The notes below the pieces were generated by a model, which was not told the DNA's origin, did no database searches, and was given only the letters and a program-made list of their open reading frames with translations. The position numbers and the translations under genes are program-made. A DNA stretch of 64,000 bases from Rhodanobacter sp. Lineage in GTDB: Bacteria > Pseudomonadota > Gammaproteobacteria > Xanthomonadales > Rhodanobacteraceae. This document shows positions 28,906-37,655 of this stretch, piece after piece. Every line of letters starts with the position of its first letter. The first letter of the stretch is position 1. Location of the stretch: positions 3,221,562-3,285,561 of the forward strand of contig AP031382.1 in the NCBI GenBank assembly GCA_040371205.1. The letters run 5' to 3'.

Positions 28906-29307
28906 TCAGCGGGCCTTCGCCTTCTTTTTGACCGCAACCGTTCCGGCCCTGCGCACGCGTGCGGGAGGCGCTGACGCGCCCGCTGCCTGCACCTTGTGTG
29001 CATGCAGGATGGCGGGAATCAGCCCGGGAAAACGCTGCTCGATTTCCCCGCAACGCGTGGTGTTGTGCATTTCCACGCCGGCGCGCTCGCTGCGCACCAG
29101 GCCGGCCTCGCGCAGCACGCGGAAGTGCTGCGACAGCGAGGATTTGGGGATGGTGCGTTCGCCGGCCTGCTGCAGGGCCGTGCAGGTCGCGGCGCAGTCC
29201 AGCCCTGCCAGCCTGGCGTAGATCGACGCGCGCACGGGATCGGACAGCGCGTGGAGGATGCCCTCCACGGTGACGTCGTCAATAGCGGGGTGGAACAGCG
29301 GTCGCAT
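28906..29307 (-). CDS. ArsR-family transcriptional regulator
   Basis: A 133-residue protein with a winged helix-turn-helix: ILHALSDPVRASIYARLAG, then IPKSSLSQHFRVLREAGLVRSERAGVEMHNT. A lysine-rich C-terminal tail follows. Three cysteines (38, 42 in DCAATC and 86) could serve in redox or metal sensing, but no classical ArsR metal motif is present. It is divergent from the SDR gene, with a palindrome over that gene's promoter, so it most likely represses the SDR and itself. Confidence 0.88.
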   Translation of the reverse strand: MRPLFHPAIDDVTVEGILHALSDPVRASIYARLAGLDCAATCTALQQAGERTIPKSSLSQHFRVLREAGLVRSERAGVEMHNTTRCGEIEQRFPGLIPAILHAHKVQAAGASAPPARVRRAGTVAVKKKAKAR

Positions 29308-29327
29308 GGCTGCATTCTAGCCGCCCC

Positions 29328-29355
29328 TTGACCATTGTTCCATAGTTCGTATATC
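29328..29355 (+). promoter_or_regulatory. Promoter of the SDR gene
   Basis: TTGACC (29328-29333), a 16-base spacer and TATATC (29350-29355) form a good sigma70-like promoter in the ArsR-SDR intergenic region. Its -10 lies inside the operator palindrome at 29343-29363. Confidence 0.6.
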
Positions 29356-29363
29356 TTGAACTA
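29343..29363. promoter_or_regulatory. Operator candidate for the ArsR-family regulator
   Basis: Inverted repeat TAGTTC-N9-GAACTA covering the -10 of the SDR promoter. The 6-9-6 palindrome in the shared regulatory region of divergent genes is typical for ArsR-type repressors. Binding is inferred. Confidence 0.55.
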
Positions 29364-29412
29364 CAGCATCAATGAACCCAACTTCTCCCACCGCACTCGC
29401 AGGAACCCACCC

Positions 29413-30159
29413 ATGAGCAAGCTGCAAGGCAAGACCGCCCTCGTCACGGGCGCATCCAAGGGCATCGGCGCCGCCATCGCCAAGGCGCTCGCCGCCGAGG
29501 GCGCCGCCGTCGCCGTCAACTACGCTTCCAGCAAGGCCGGCGCCGACGCCGTGGTGGCCGAGATCACCAAGGCCGGCGGCAAGGCGTTCGCCGTGCAGGG
29601 CAACGTGGCCGATGCGGCCGAAGCACAGGCCATCGTCGCGCAGACGATGGAGCGCTTCGGCGGTCTCGACATCCTGGTCAACAACTCCGGCGTCTACGAG
29701 TTCGCGCCGATCGAGGCGATCACCGAAGAGCACTACCGCAAGCAGTTCGACGTCAACGTGCTCGGCCTGCTGCTGACCACGCAGGCGGCGGCCAAGCACC
29801 TCGGCCAGGGCGGCAGCATCATCAACATCGGCTCGCTGGTCAGCCGCATCACCCCGCCCGCCTCGGCGGTGTACACGGCCACCAAGTCCGCGGTGGAAGG
29901 CATCACCGGTGCACTGGCACGCGAGCTGGGCTCGCGCGGCATCCGCGTCAACGCGCTGAATCCGGGCATCGTGGAAACCGAAGGCACCCACACTGCCGGC
30001 TTCATCGGCTCGGATTTCGCAAACCATGCCGTGACACAGACGCCGCTGGGCCGCATCGGCCAGCCGCAGGACATCGCTTCGATCGCGGTCTTCCTGGCCT
30101 CCGACGACGCCGGCTGGCTGACCGGCGAAAAGCTCTACGCCAGCGGCGGCATGCGCTGA
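29413..30159 (+). CDS. Short-chain dehydrogenase/reductase under ArsR control
   Basis: A 248-residue classical SDR. The NAD(P) motif TGASKGIGAA, the NNSG motif, the catalytic serine in INIGSLVS and the YTATK catalytic pair are all present. NYASSKAGADAV after strand beta-2 suggests NADP preference. It resembles 3-oxoacyl-ACP reductase-like or glucose-dehydrogenase-like SDRs, but the substrate is unknown. The ATG at 29413 follows CAGGAAC. The divergent ArsR gene suggests inducible expression. Confidence 0.88.
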   Translation: MSKLQGKTALVTGASKGIGAAIAKALAAEGAAVAVNYASSKAGADAVVAEITKAGGKAFAVQGNVADAAEAQAIVAQTMERFGGLDILVNNSGVYEFAPIEAITEEHYRKQFDVNVLGLLLTTQAAAKHLGQGGSIINIGSLVSRITPPASAVYTATKSAVEGITGALARELGSRGIRVNALNPGIVETEGTHTAGFIGSDFANHAVTQTPLGRIGQPQDIASIAVFLASDDAGWLTGEKLYASGGMR

Positions 30160-30484
30160 TTGCGGTACCCGGCCGCGCGCTCCGGACGCCGGCGACACAG
30201 GAAACACACCGTCGGCAGCCACCTGTCGATGGGCAAGGCACGACCGCCCGCTTGCGCAATGCGCCAGCGGGCGGTTCCGCATGGTCGTGTTGGAAAGCCC
30301 GGACTGCAGGCCCCGCCCGGCAACGTCGGAGCATCGGCAGCACGTCCCGCCGCCAGGATCGGCTTCCATCCCAGCGCGCACGCCTTAGGCGCTGCAATGC
30401 TCGCCGACATCACGCACCGAAGAATCTGCGGCCGCCTGTCACGCCGCCCATGCGGGGCGCGCAACGGCATGTGAGAATCGGACT
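30160..30484. other. Intergenic region between SDR and aldehyde dehydrogenase genes
   Basis: This 325-base gap contains one clear structure, the long hairpin at 30243-30275. I see no convincing gene and no strong promoter, though the promoter of the downstream aldehyde dehydrogenase gene must lie in its right half. Confidence 0.5.
30243..30275. terminator. Long hairpin downstream of the SDR gene
   Basis: The outer stem ACCGCCCGCT pairs with AGCGGGCGGT and the inner stem GCGC pairs with GCGC across an AAT loop, with one T/C mismatch between them. It starts 83 bases after the SDR stop and may end that transcript or be a REP-like unit; no T run follows. Confidence 0.4.
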
Positions 30485-31885
30485 ATGTCCGATCTCGAAA
30501 CCCCACTGAACCGCCTGCGCAATGCGCAGGCACGCGACCCGTTGCCGGCCTGGCCGGTGCGCGCCGAGCGCCTGCGCGCGCTGGAACGTCTGCTGCAGGC
30601 GAACCGTGCGCAAATCGCCGCCGCGATCCACGCCGACTTTGGCCACCGACCGACGGAAGAAACCGAGCTGCTGGAAATCTTCCCCAGCCTCTCGGCGGTG
30701 CGCCACGCGTTGCGCCGCGGCAAGCGCTGGATGCGCTCCAAGCGCCGCTTCGCCGACCTGCTGTTCCTGCCTGCACGCACCGAACTGCGCCCGCAGCCGC
30801 TGGGCGTGGTCGGCATCATCGTGCCGTGGAACTACCCGCTCTACCTTGCGGCCGGCCCGCTGGTGGATGCGCTGGCCGCCGGCAACCGCGCGATGCTGAA
30901 GATGAGCGAGTTCACGCCACGCTTCTCCGCCCTGTTCGCCGAGCTTGTCGCCAAATACTTCCGCAACGACGAAGTGCTGGTGGTGAACGGCGACGCCACC
31001 GTCGGCCAGGCCTTCGCCGCATTGCCGTTCGACCACCTGCTGTTCACCGGCTCCACCGCGGTCGGCCACCACGTGATGCGTGCGGCCGCGGCCAACCTGA
31101 CGCCGGTGACGCTGGAACTGGGCGGCAAGTCGCCCGCCCTGGTCGGCCCCGGCGCACGACTGGAACACGCCGCCGAGCGCATCGTGTTCGGCAAACTGGT
31201 CAACGCCGGGCAGACCTGCATCGCCCCCGACTACGTGCTGCTGCCGCGCGCGCGCATGGCCGCCTTCGTCGAAGCCGCACGCGCGGCAGCGGCACGCCTG
31301 TATCCCGACCTCGCGCGCAACCCGCAATACGCCAGCATCGCCACCGACCGCCACTACGCGCGGCTGTCCGCGCTGCGCGACGACGCGAAGGCCGCCGGCG
31401 CCATCGTCGAACCCTTGAGCGAGGCCGCACCCGATGCCGGACGCCGCCTGCTGCCACCGGTGCTATTGACCGACGTGCACGACGGCATGGCGGTAATGCA
31501 GGAGGAAATCTTCGGCCCGCTGCTGCCGCTGGTGCCTTACGACACGCTGGACGAGGCCATCGCCTTCGTCCGCGCGCGCGCGCATCCGCTCGCGCTGTAC
31601 CTGTTCGAGACGGAGCAGGCGCTGATCGACCGCGTGCTCGCGCGCACCCATGCCGGCGGCGTCACCGTCAACGACACGCTGTACCACATCGCACAGCACG
31701 GCCTCCCGTTCGGCGGCGTGGGCGCCTCGGGCATGGGCGGCTACCACGGCGAGGCCGGCTTCCGCAGCTTCTCGCACCTGAAACCCGTGTTTCGCCAGGC
31801 GCGCTGGAACGGCGCGGGACTGCTCAATCCGCCCTACGGCTCGCGCTTCCGACGGATGCTGGGAGTGATGCTGCGACGCGGGTGA
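30485..31885 (+). CDS. Aldehyde dehydrogenase, coniferyl-aldehyde dehydrogenase-like
   Basis: A 466-residue NAD(P)+-dependent aldehyde dehydrogenase. It shows VPWNYPLYLAAGPL, LFTGSTAVGHHV, the general-base glutamate in LELGGKSPALV, the nucleophile in AGQTCIAPDYVL, and QEEIFGPLLPL. The shorter length and the GQTCIAPDY form match the coniferyl-aldehyde/fatty-aldehyde branch (CalB type) rather than betaine-aldehyde enzymes. The exact substrate is not determined by sequence. It is a single gene closed by a strong terminator. Confidence 0.88.
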   Translation: MSDLETPLNRLRNAQARDPLPAWPVRAERLRALERLLQANRAQIAAAIHADFGHRPTEETELLEIFPSLSAVRHALRRGKRWMRSKRRFADLLFLPARTELRPQPLGVVGIIVPWNYPLYLAAGPLVDALAAGNRAMLKMSEFTPRFSALFAELVAKYFRNDEVLVVNGDATVGQAFAALPFDHLLFTGSTAVGHHVMRAAAANLTPVTLELGGKSPALVGPGARLEHAAERIVFGKLVNAGQTCIAPDYVLLPRARMAAFVEAARAAAARLYPDLARNPQYASIATDRHYARLSALRDDAKAAGAIVEPLSEAAPDAGRRLLPPVLLTDVHDGMAVMQEEIFGPLLPLVPYDTLDEAIAFVRARAHPLALYLFETEQALIDRVLARTHAGGVTVNDTLYHIAQHGLPFGGVGASGMGGYHGEAGFRSFSHLKPVFRQARWNGAGLLNPPYGSRFRRMLGVMLRRG

Positions 31886-31900
31886 GGCCTGCATGCCAGT

Positions 31901-31934
31901 GAAAAGGCCTTCCCGTTCGCGGGAAGGCCTTTTC
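31901..31934. terminator. Strong bidirectional terminator with TTCG loop
   Basis: A perfect 15-bp stem, GAAAAGGCCTTCCCG and its complement, closed by a TTCG tetraloop, with A- and T-rich ends. It separates the aldehyde dehydrogenase gene from the convergent fadL-type gene. Confidence 0.88.
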
Positions 31935-32050
31935 GGATCGGATGCCCAAGCGCTTGTCTGATGCGGGCCGGTCACAACCGTGCTTCACCCGCGAGCGATC
32001 CGTCCGTGGATCGCGCTTTCAGCGCCGTCTTTCGACGGCTTGAAAGCCCA

Positions 32051-33553
32051 TCAGAACTTGTACTGCGCCGACAGGCTGAGCAGGTTGCCGTAGTCGTCGA
32101 AGCTGCCGGTGAGTACGTCGGCCGTGGCGCTGACCGAACCGTCCACGCCGGCATGGCTGACGAAGATGTGGGCATACGAGGCGTTGATCGCGAAGTTCTT
32201 GCTGGCCTGGTAGCCGATGCCGAAGGCGACCATGCGGCGGGCGGCGTCGGGCACGCGCGGGTCGCGGTTGACGGCGTTCATCGGCGCCTGGTCGACGGAC
32301 ACGCCGGCGCGCAGGGTCAGCTTGCTGGTGGCGTAGTACTCGCCGCCGACGGCCACGTAGTAGGTATTGCGCCAGTTGAACGGCAGCACCGTGGTGGGCT
32401 GCTGCGGGTTCGCGTAGACCAGGGTGAGGTCACGCATCACGCTCCACTGCGTCCACGACACGTCCGCACCGAGGCCGAACTTCTCTTCCTGATGCCAGTA
32501 GCTCAGGGTGGCGACGGCCGGATTGGTGAGGCGCGCCTTACCCGCGGTGTGCTGGAACGGCGGAATGCTACCCGACAACTGCGGGTTCGCCAGCAACAGG
32601 TCGTAGCCCGGGGTGGTGCTGAAGTTGGCGGTACCGTCGATGTCGTGGGTGATGCGCGAGCGGTAGTCCAGCGCCACGCGATCGTTCGCGGTGGGCTTCC
32701 AGTACGTGCCGATCTGCCAGCCCCAGGCCCAGTTCTGGCCCTTGACCTCGGCCATGCCATCCACGCCCGGCGGGGTCACCGCGGCCACGCCGGCCGCAGC
32801 GGCCTGGCCTTGGGCCGCCGCCGCCTGGATCATCGCGGCCGCCTGCGCCGGCGGGATCTGGCCGGCAGCCGCAGCCGCCTGGATCTGCGCCACGGCCGCC
32901 TGCGTCTGCTCGCCGATGCCCTGCTGGATGCCCAGGCCGACGGCATTGAAGTTGATGGCATTGGTTAGGTCGGCATCGGTGCGCTCGGCGATGGCGCTGG
33001 CGCCGATGCTCCACTCGTCGTTGATCTTGAACGAAGCCGAGAACGTGCTGTCGTAGGACTTCAGCGAGGTCTTGATGGCGTCGTAGCGGCCCATCCAGTT
33101 GCTGTCGTACTCGGTCTGGAAACCGAACGGCACGCCGAGCGCCAGGCCCAGGTTCACGCGGTCGCTCACCTTGGTGGAAACGGCAAACGCCGGCACCGGC
33201 AGGGTGGTGCCCGCATCGCCGCCGTTGCCGCCGCTGATCGGCTGGCCGGTCACGTCATGGGCGCTGCCGCTGAACTTGGCGCTGAAATTGATCGCGGTGA
33301 TGTCGGCCTGCATGTAGGTGCCGTCGAGGTCGCTCATCGCCGCCGGGTTGTTCGCCACCACCGACACGTCGTTGCCGGCCGTGGTGGAACCCGCATACGC
33401 ACGCCCCATGCCCTGCGCACTGTTCTCGTGCAGCTGGAAGGCGCTGGCGTGGGCCATGCCCGGCGCAACCAGAGCGACCGCAACGGCCACGCTGAGCGCG
33501 CCGAGCGCCAGTGGACGGGAGGCGTTCGAGAGGGAACGGTTGGACTTGTGCAT
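32051..33553 (-). CDS. FadL-type outer-membrane transport protein
   Basis: A 500-residue protein with a signal peptide (about 1-37, ending MAHA). The mature start SAFQLHENSAQGMGRAYAG is the FadL hatch signature, followed by NNPAAMS and a beta-barrel ending in LSLSAQYKF with terminal Phe. FadL proteins pass long-chain fatty acids or other hydrophobic compounds across the outer membrane. Residues about 207-262 form an Ala/Gln-rich insertion with no barrel character. I chose the ATG at 33553, preceded by AGGAG. Single gene, divergent from the YcgL gene. Confidence 0.93.
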   Translation of the reverse strand: MHKSNRSLSNASRPLALGALSVAVAVALVAPGMAHASAFQLHENSAQGMGRAYAGSTTAGNDVSVVANNPAAMSDLDGTYMQADITAINFSAKFSGSAHDVTGQPISGGNGGDAGTTLPVPAFAVSTKVSDRVNLGLALGVPFGFQTEYDSNWMGRYDAIKTSLKSYDSTFSASFKINDEWSIGASAIAERTDADLTNAINFNAVGLGIQQGIGEQTQAAVAQIQAAAAAGQIPPAQAAAMIQAAAAQGQAAAAGVAAVTPPGVDGMAEVKGQNWAWGWQIGTYWKPTANDRVALDYRSRITHDIDGTANFSTTPGYDLLLANPQLSGSIPPFQHTAGKARLTNPAVATLSYWHQEEKFGLGADVSWTQWSVMRDLTLVYANPQQPTTVLPFNWRNTYYVAVGGEYYATSKLTLRAGVSVDQAPMNAVNRDPRVPDAARRMVAFGIGYQASKNFAINASYAHIFVSHAGVDGSVSATADVLTGSFDDYGNLLSLSAQYKF

Positions 33554-33745
33554 CACGTGCTCCTGCAGATCAGGGATCGGGTCATGGGTGGATGGATTCC
33601 ACACGAAATTCATACGGGCGTTTAACATCCGCGCCCGCACTGTGCCCGCTCGATTGGGGGGTTGCAAGTGCTGGTGCAGCAATCGGCGGGGCCATCGCGG
33701 GGATAATACGCGGCTCCCGCCTGCGACACCGAAGGAACCCCCACC

Positions 33746-34039
33746 ATGCAGTGCTTCGTCTACGCCAGCCGCCGCAAGCCGGACACCTACCTCTGGCTGG
33801 CCGAGCGCGATGGCTTCGACGCGCTGCCCGGATCGCTGCGCAGCATGCTGGGCGAACTGCGCTTCGCGATGGAACTGCAGCTCGATGCGCAGCGCCGCCT
33901 GCCGCGCGAGGACGCTGCGCAAGTGCTCGCGCACCTGCGCGAGCAAGGCTGGCACCTGCAATTGCCGCCGGAAGGCGCCTTGGCCGGCACCAACCATCCC
34001 GCCTATGGCGCCGCCTTGCGCGACGCGCCGGGCGATTGA
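33746..34039 (+). CDS. YcgL domain-containing protein
   Basis: A 97-residue protein with the YcgL fold signatures: MQCFVYASRRKPDTYLWLAE at the start, LPGSLRSMLGELRFAMELQL in the middle and QGWHLQLPPEG near the end. The family is widespread in gammaproteobacteria and its biochemical role is unknown. A -10-like GATAAT lies at 33702-33707, and GAAGGAA precedes the ATG. Confidence 0.9.
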   Translation: MQCFVYASRRKPDTYLWLAERDGFDALPGSLRSMLGELRFAMELQLDAQRRLPREDAAQVLAHLREQGWHLQLPPEGALAGTNHPAYGAALRDAPGD

Positions 34040-34086
34040 GCAAGCGTTGTTAACGCGAGGTTACCGTCTGGCTTCGTCACGATTCC

Positions 34087-34092
34087 TATACT
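34087..34092 (+). promoter_or_regulatory. -10 element immediately before the ankyrin gene
   Basis: TATACT ends seven bases before the ATG at 34099, which would put transcription start at or next to the start codon (a leaderless message). No strong -35 is visible. Confidence 0.4.
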
Positions 34093-34098
34093 GTGACG

Positions 34099-37000
34099 AT
34101 GACCCAAGCCAAATCGCGCCGACGCCCCCCGTTCCTGCAGGCACTCGCCTGGTTCGTTCCCGGACTGCTTGCCGTGGCGCTGGCCGGTCTGGTGGCCCAC
34201 CCGCTGACCCTGATCCCGCTGCTGCTGGCGAACGCGCTGACGATGGCCGCGGTGTGCCATGCGATCGGTTTCGAGCCCGAGCCCAGTTTCGCGCGCACCG
34301 TGCTGCGCCGCGGCGCCGCGCATCTGGTCATGCTTACCGTCTATGCGGTGATCGTGTTCGCGCTGGTGGCGTGGCCGATGTTGTCGCTCTCGCAATCGCA
34401 CAGCCTGCCCGCCACGCTGGCGCTGGTCGCCACCCTGGTGCTGGCGCTGGCCGTGCTGTGGCGTCCCTGGCCCGCGTTCGGGCTGGTGTTCGTGTGGGAC
34501 GACGCCTACCCGGCGCGCCACGATGGTTCGTGGATCTTCACCGCCACGCTGCGCAGCCTGATGTTCGGCCGGCACCTCGCGCGCGAGGAACGCTTCTTCA
34601 GCCATTTCCTGCCCGCCGCGCTGGCCCTGCTCACGATGACCTGGTGCGCCATCGCATTGAGCGGCCTGTACGGCATGCTGCCTTCGGAAATCCGCACCGC
34701 CGCGCTGGCGCTGTACGGTGTCCTAGTGTTGCCGCTGGGCTGCCTGATCGCCGCCAACCGCACGCTGCGCGCGCTGCTGTGCGCGCAACACGACCGCCAT
34801 CGTCAGCGCGCCGAACGCGCCGCCGACCTGGCGGCCGCCCCGGTCGCATCCATGCCGCTGACCGAGCAGGAGCGCACCGCCGGCACGCCGGAACAGGCCG
34901 CCGCCCTGCTCGCCGCCACCCGCGACGGCGACATCGAACGCGCGCTCGAACTGGTCGAGGCCGGCGCCGACCCCGCTACCGTGCCGCTGCCGGGCGACCG
35001 CGACCAGCGCCCCGTGCTGACGCTCGCCGCACTGCTGCCGGACACCCGCCTGCTGCGCGCCCTGATCGCCGCCGGCGCGGACGTCAATCGCGCCAGCGGC
35101 GGACTCACCGCATTGCTGGCGGCTACCCGCGACAGCCTGCACGGCCGCGCCGAAGCGGTGATGACCCTGCTCGCCAACGGCGCGGATCCGCTCGCCGCCG
35201 ATGCCGAAGGCCGCACTGCGCTGCACGGCGCGGTGCTCTGCGAAGAGCCGATGGTGGCGGCGATGCTGCTGGACGCCGGCGCACCGATCAATGCGCTGGA
35301 CCAGGCCGGCGCCAGCCCGCTCGCCGTCGCCTGCCGCGCCGCCAACTGGACGCTCGCGAAGTTCCTGCTGGAACACGGCGCGAAGCCTGCTCCCGCCGGC
35401 GGCGAGCCGGCGCTGGTCGCCGCCGCCGGCATCGCCGACGACGACCCGGCCGGCGTCAAGCTGCTGCTCAAGCACCGCGCCCCTGTGAATGCGGTGGATG
35501 CGAACCGGCGCAGCGCGCTGATCGCCGCCGCCGCCGAGGGCCACGAACAGATCGCCCGCACGCTGTGCGCCGCCGGCGCCGACGCCACGCTGGCCGACCA
35601 GCGCGGCAGCACCGCGCTGATGGAGGCCGCGCGTGCCGGCGCGGTAGGCATCGTGCAACGGCTTGCCGAGGCCCAGCCCGATGCGCGCGCGCGCGACAGC
35701 CACGGCCGCGACGCGCTCACCCTCGCCTGCCAGTCGCCGCGCGCGCACGCCGACACCGTGCGCGCCCTGCTCGCGCTGGGCGCCGAACCGAAGGCCGCCG
35801 GCAACGACGGCCGCAGCGCACTCGACCACGCCGCCGCCGCCGGGCGTTGGGACCTGGTCTCCCTGCTCGATCCGGAAACGCCGTTGCCGGCCAGCCTCGG
35901 CCAGGCCGCGCTGTCCAGCGGCGCCGACACGCCCTCGCACCTGCTCGATGCGCTGCGCTTCGGCCACTGGGCCATCGTCTCCGGTTTCACCGCGCGGGCG
36001 CGCGAGTGGCCGCAGGCGCAGCTCGCCCAGCTCTATCTCGACCTCGCCCAGCCCGGCCAGAGCCAGGCCCGCCGCTGGTTGCTCGACCACGGCCTCGCCG
36101 CCGAAGCGCGCCTCGCCGCGCAGCAACCCGACGACGAGCACGACGACGAGATTGCCACCGGCGAAACCGCCACGCTGCCGCCGCTGGGCCGGCGCCTGTT
36201 CGATGCCTTGCTGCTGCAGCTGCCCGCTTCCACCGAAGCCATCGAAGACCTGCTGCAGGCCGGCGCCACACCGGCCGGCGCCGGCCTGCTCGCGCAGGCC
36301 GTGCAGCGGCTCGGCGGCTCCGTGCAGGGCGCGGCACTGCCGCTGGCGCTGCTGGAACGCGGCGCCGATCCGTTCGGCCCCGATGCGCGCGACCGCACGC
36401 CGCTGCACCTCGCCGCCGCGAACGGCCAGACCGAGCTGCTGCGCGCCCTGCTCGCGCGCGGCTGCAACCCGAATGCCCGCGACCGCGACGGCCGCACGCC
36501 GCTGTTCGCCGCCCTCGAAGGCGGCGAAGCCGCGCTACCGGCGGTGCGCGCGCTGATCGCCCACGGCGCCGATGCCGAGTCCGCCGACGCCAACGGCGAG
36601 ACGCCCCTGGGCCTGGCGCTGGAGCATCCGGCGATCGAGCGCTGGCTGAACTGGGACCGCTGGCCGCGACCGCGCCGCCCGTTGCGCGCCGACGACCTTC
36701 CCGCAGCCGCCCAGTCCGGCGCGCTGACCGCCGTGCAGCGCCTGCTGGAGCTGGGTTTCGCCGTCGACACCGTCGACGCGCATGGCGCCAGTGCACTGCT
36801 GCACGCCTGCGGCGCGGGTCACCGCGACATCGCCGCCAGCCTGCTCGAGGCCGGTGCCGATACCGCACTGACCGCCGCCAACGGCATCACGCCGCTGGCC
36901 GCCGCCGTGGCCGGCGGCCGCGAAAGCACCGTGGCGCTGCTGCTGGAACACCGGGCCGAGATCGACCAGCGCCTGCCGAACCAGAGCACGGCGCTGATGG

Positions 37001-37563
37001 TCGCTGCGGCGATGGGGCGCCCGGAACTGGTCGAGGCGCTGCTCGCCGCGGGCGCCGAAGTCGACGCCGTGGACGCGCAAGGCCACAGCGCGCTGCACGC
37101 CGCTGCCCAATTCGGCTTCGAGCACAACGACAGCCTGCGCGCGCGCAGGCTGCTCGACGTGCTGCTGCGTCGCGGCGCCACCGTCAACCGCGCCGACGCC
37201 GAAGGCAAGACCGCGCTGCTGCTGCTGCTCGGCGCATCGCAGCGTCCGGGCAGCGAATGCGACCCCACCCACCTCGGCGCGCTCGTGCCGGTACTGCTCG
37301 AGGCCGGCGCCGACGTGGCGCACGCCGACCAGCGCGGCGTCACCGCGTTGCATGCCTGCGCCATGCACGCCCTGCTGGCGCCGGCACGGGTGCTGCTGTC
37401 ACGCGGCGCCGACCGCGCCGCCGCCGACGCCTTCGGCCGCACCGCCGCCGACGTGGCCCGCCAGCTGGGCTACGTGGACATCGCCCACGAACTTGCCGTG
37501 CGCAGCAACGCCATCCCCAGCGTGCGGCAGACGCTGCGGCAACCGGCACAGCCGGCGGAGTGA
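34099..37563 (+). CDS. Giant membrane-anchored ankyrin-repeat protein
   Basis: The product has 1154 residues. The first 230 contain about six membrane segments (about 15-35, 37-58, 75-98, 105-124, 175-197, 203-222). The rest is an almost continuous array of roughly two dozen ankyrin units of about 33 residues, recognisable by repeated forms such as G-R-T-A-L-H-A-A and LL-x-x-G-A-x-x-x-A-x-D. A short charged linker (about 665-680, DDEHDDE) interrupts it. Ankyrin arrays bind proteins; no catalytic domain is visible. ATG 34099 is chosen, with GTG 34093 possible in frame. No Shine-Dalgarno sequence precedes either. Confidence 0.88.
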   Translation: MTQAKSRRRPPFLQALAWFVPGLLAVALAGLVAHPLTLIPLLLANALTMAAVCHAIGFEPEPSFARTVLRRGAAHLVMLTVYAVIVFALVAWPMLSLSQSHSLPATLALVATLVLALAVLWRPWPAFGLVFVWDDAYPARHDGSWIFTATLRSLMFGRHLAREERFFSHFLPAALALLTMTWCAIALSGLYGMLPSEIRTAALALYGVLVLPLGCLIAANRTLRALLCAQHDRHRQRAERAADLAAAPVASMPLTEQERTAGTPEQAAALLAATRDGDIERALELVEAGADPATVPLPGDRDQRPVLTLAALLPDTRLLRALIAAGADVNRASGGLTALLAATRDSLHGRAEAVMTLLANGADPLAADAEGRTALHGAVLCEEPMVAAMLLDAGAPINALDQAGASPLAVACRAANWTLAKFLLEHGAKPAPAGGEPALVAAAGIADDDPAGVKLLLKHRAPVNAVDANRRSALIAAAAEGHEQIARTLCAAGADATLADQRGSTALMEAARAGAVGIVQRLAEAQPDARARDSHGRDALTLACQSPRAHADTVRALLALGAEPKAAGNDGRSALDHAAAAGRWDLVSLLDPETPLPASLGQAALSSGADTPSHLLDALRFGHWAIVSGFTARAREWPQAQLAQLYLDLAQPGQSQARRWLLDHGLAAEARLAAQQPDDEHDDEIATGETATLPPLGRRLFDALLLQLPASTEAIEDLLQAGATPAGAGLLAQAVQRLGGSVQGAALPLALLERGADPFGPDARDRTPLHLAAANGQTELLRALLARGCNPNARDRDGRTPLFAALEGGEAALPAVRALIAHGADAESADANGETPLGLALEHPAIERWLNWDRWPRPRRPLRADDLPAAAQSGALTAVQRLLELGFAVDTVDAHGASALLHACGAGHRDIAASLLEAGADTALTAANGITPLAAAVAGGRESTVALLLEHRAEIDQRLPNQSTALMVAAAMGRPELVEALLAAGAEVDAVDAQGHSALHAAAQFGFEHNDSLRARRLLDVLLRRGATVNRADAEGKTALLLLLGASQRPGSECDPTHLGALVPVLLEAGADVAHADQRGVTALHACAMHALLAPARVLLSRGADRAAADAFGRTAADVARQLGYVDIAHELAVRSNAIPSVRQTLRQPAQPAE

Positions 37564-37655
37564 AGGCCGCGCGCCGCATCGCGCGTCGTCACCGGCCGTT
37601 GCCGGGATGACGCGCGGCAAGCCGGTTCACCACGCTCCCGCCGCGACAACTCCGC

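Noticed and set aside
33318-37610. Plus-strand frame of about 1430 codons overlapping the ankyrin gene
   Set aside because: Arg/Pro-rich out-of-frame reading of the ankyrin repeats; the ankyrin frame is clearly the coding one.
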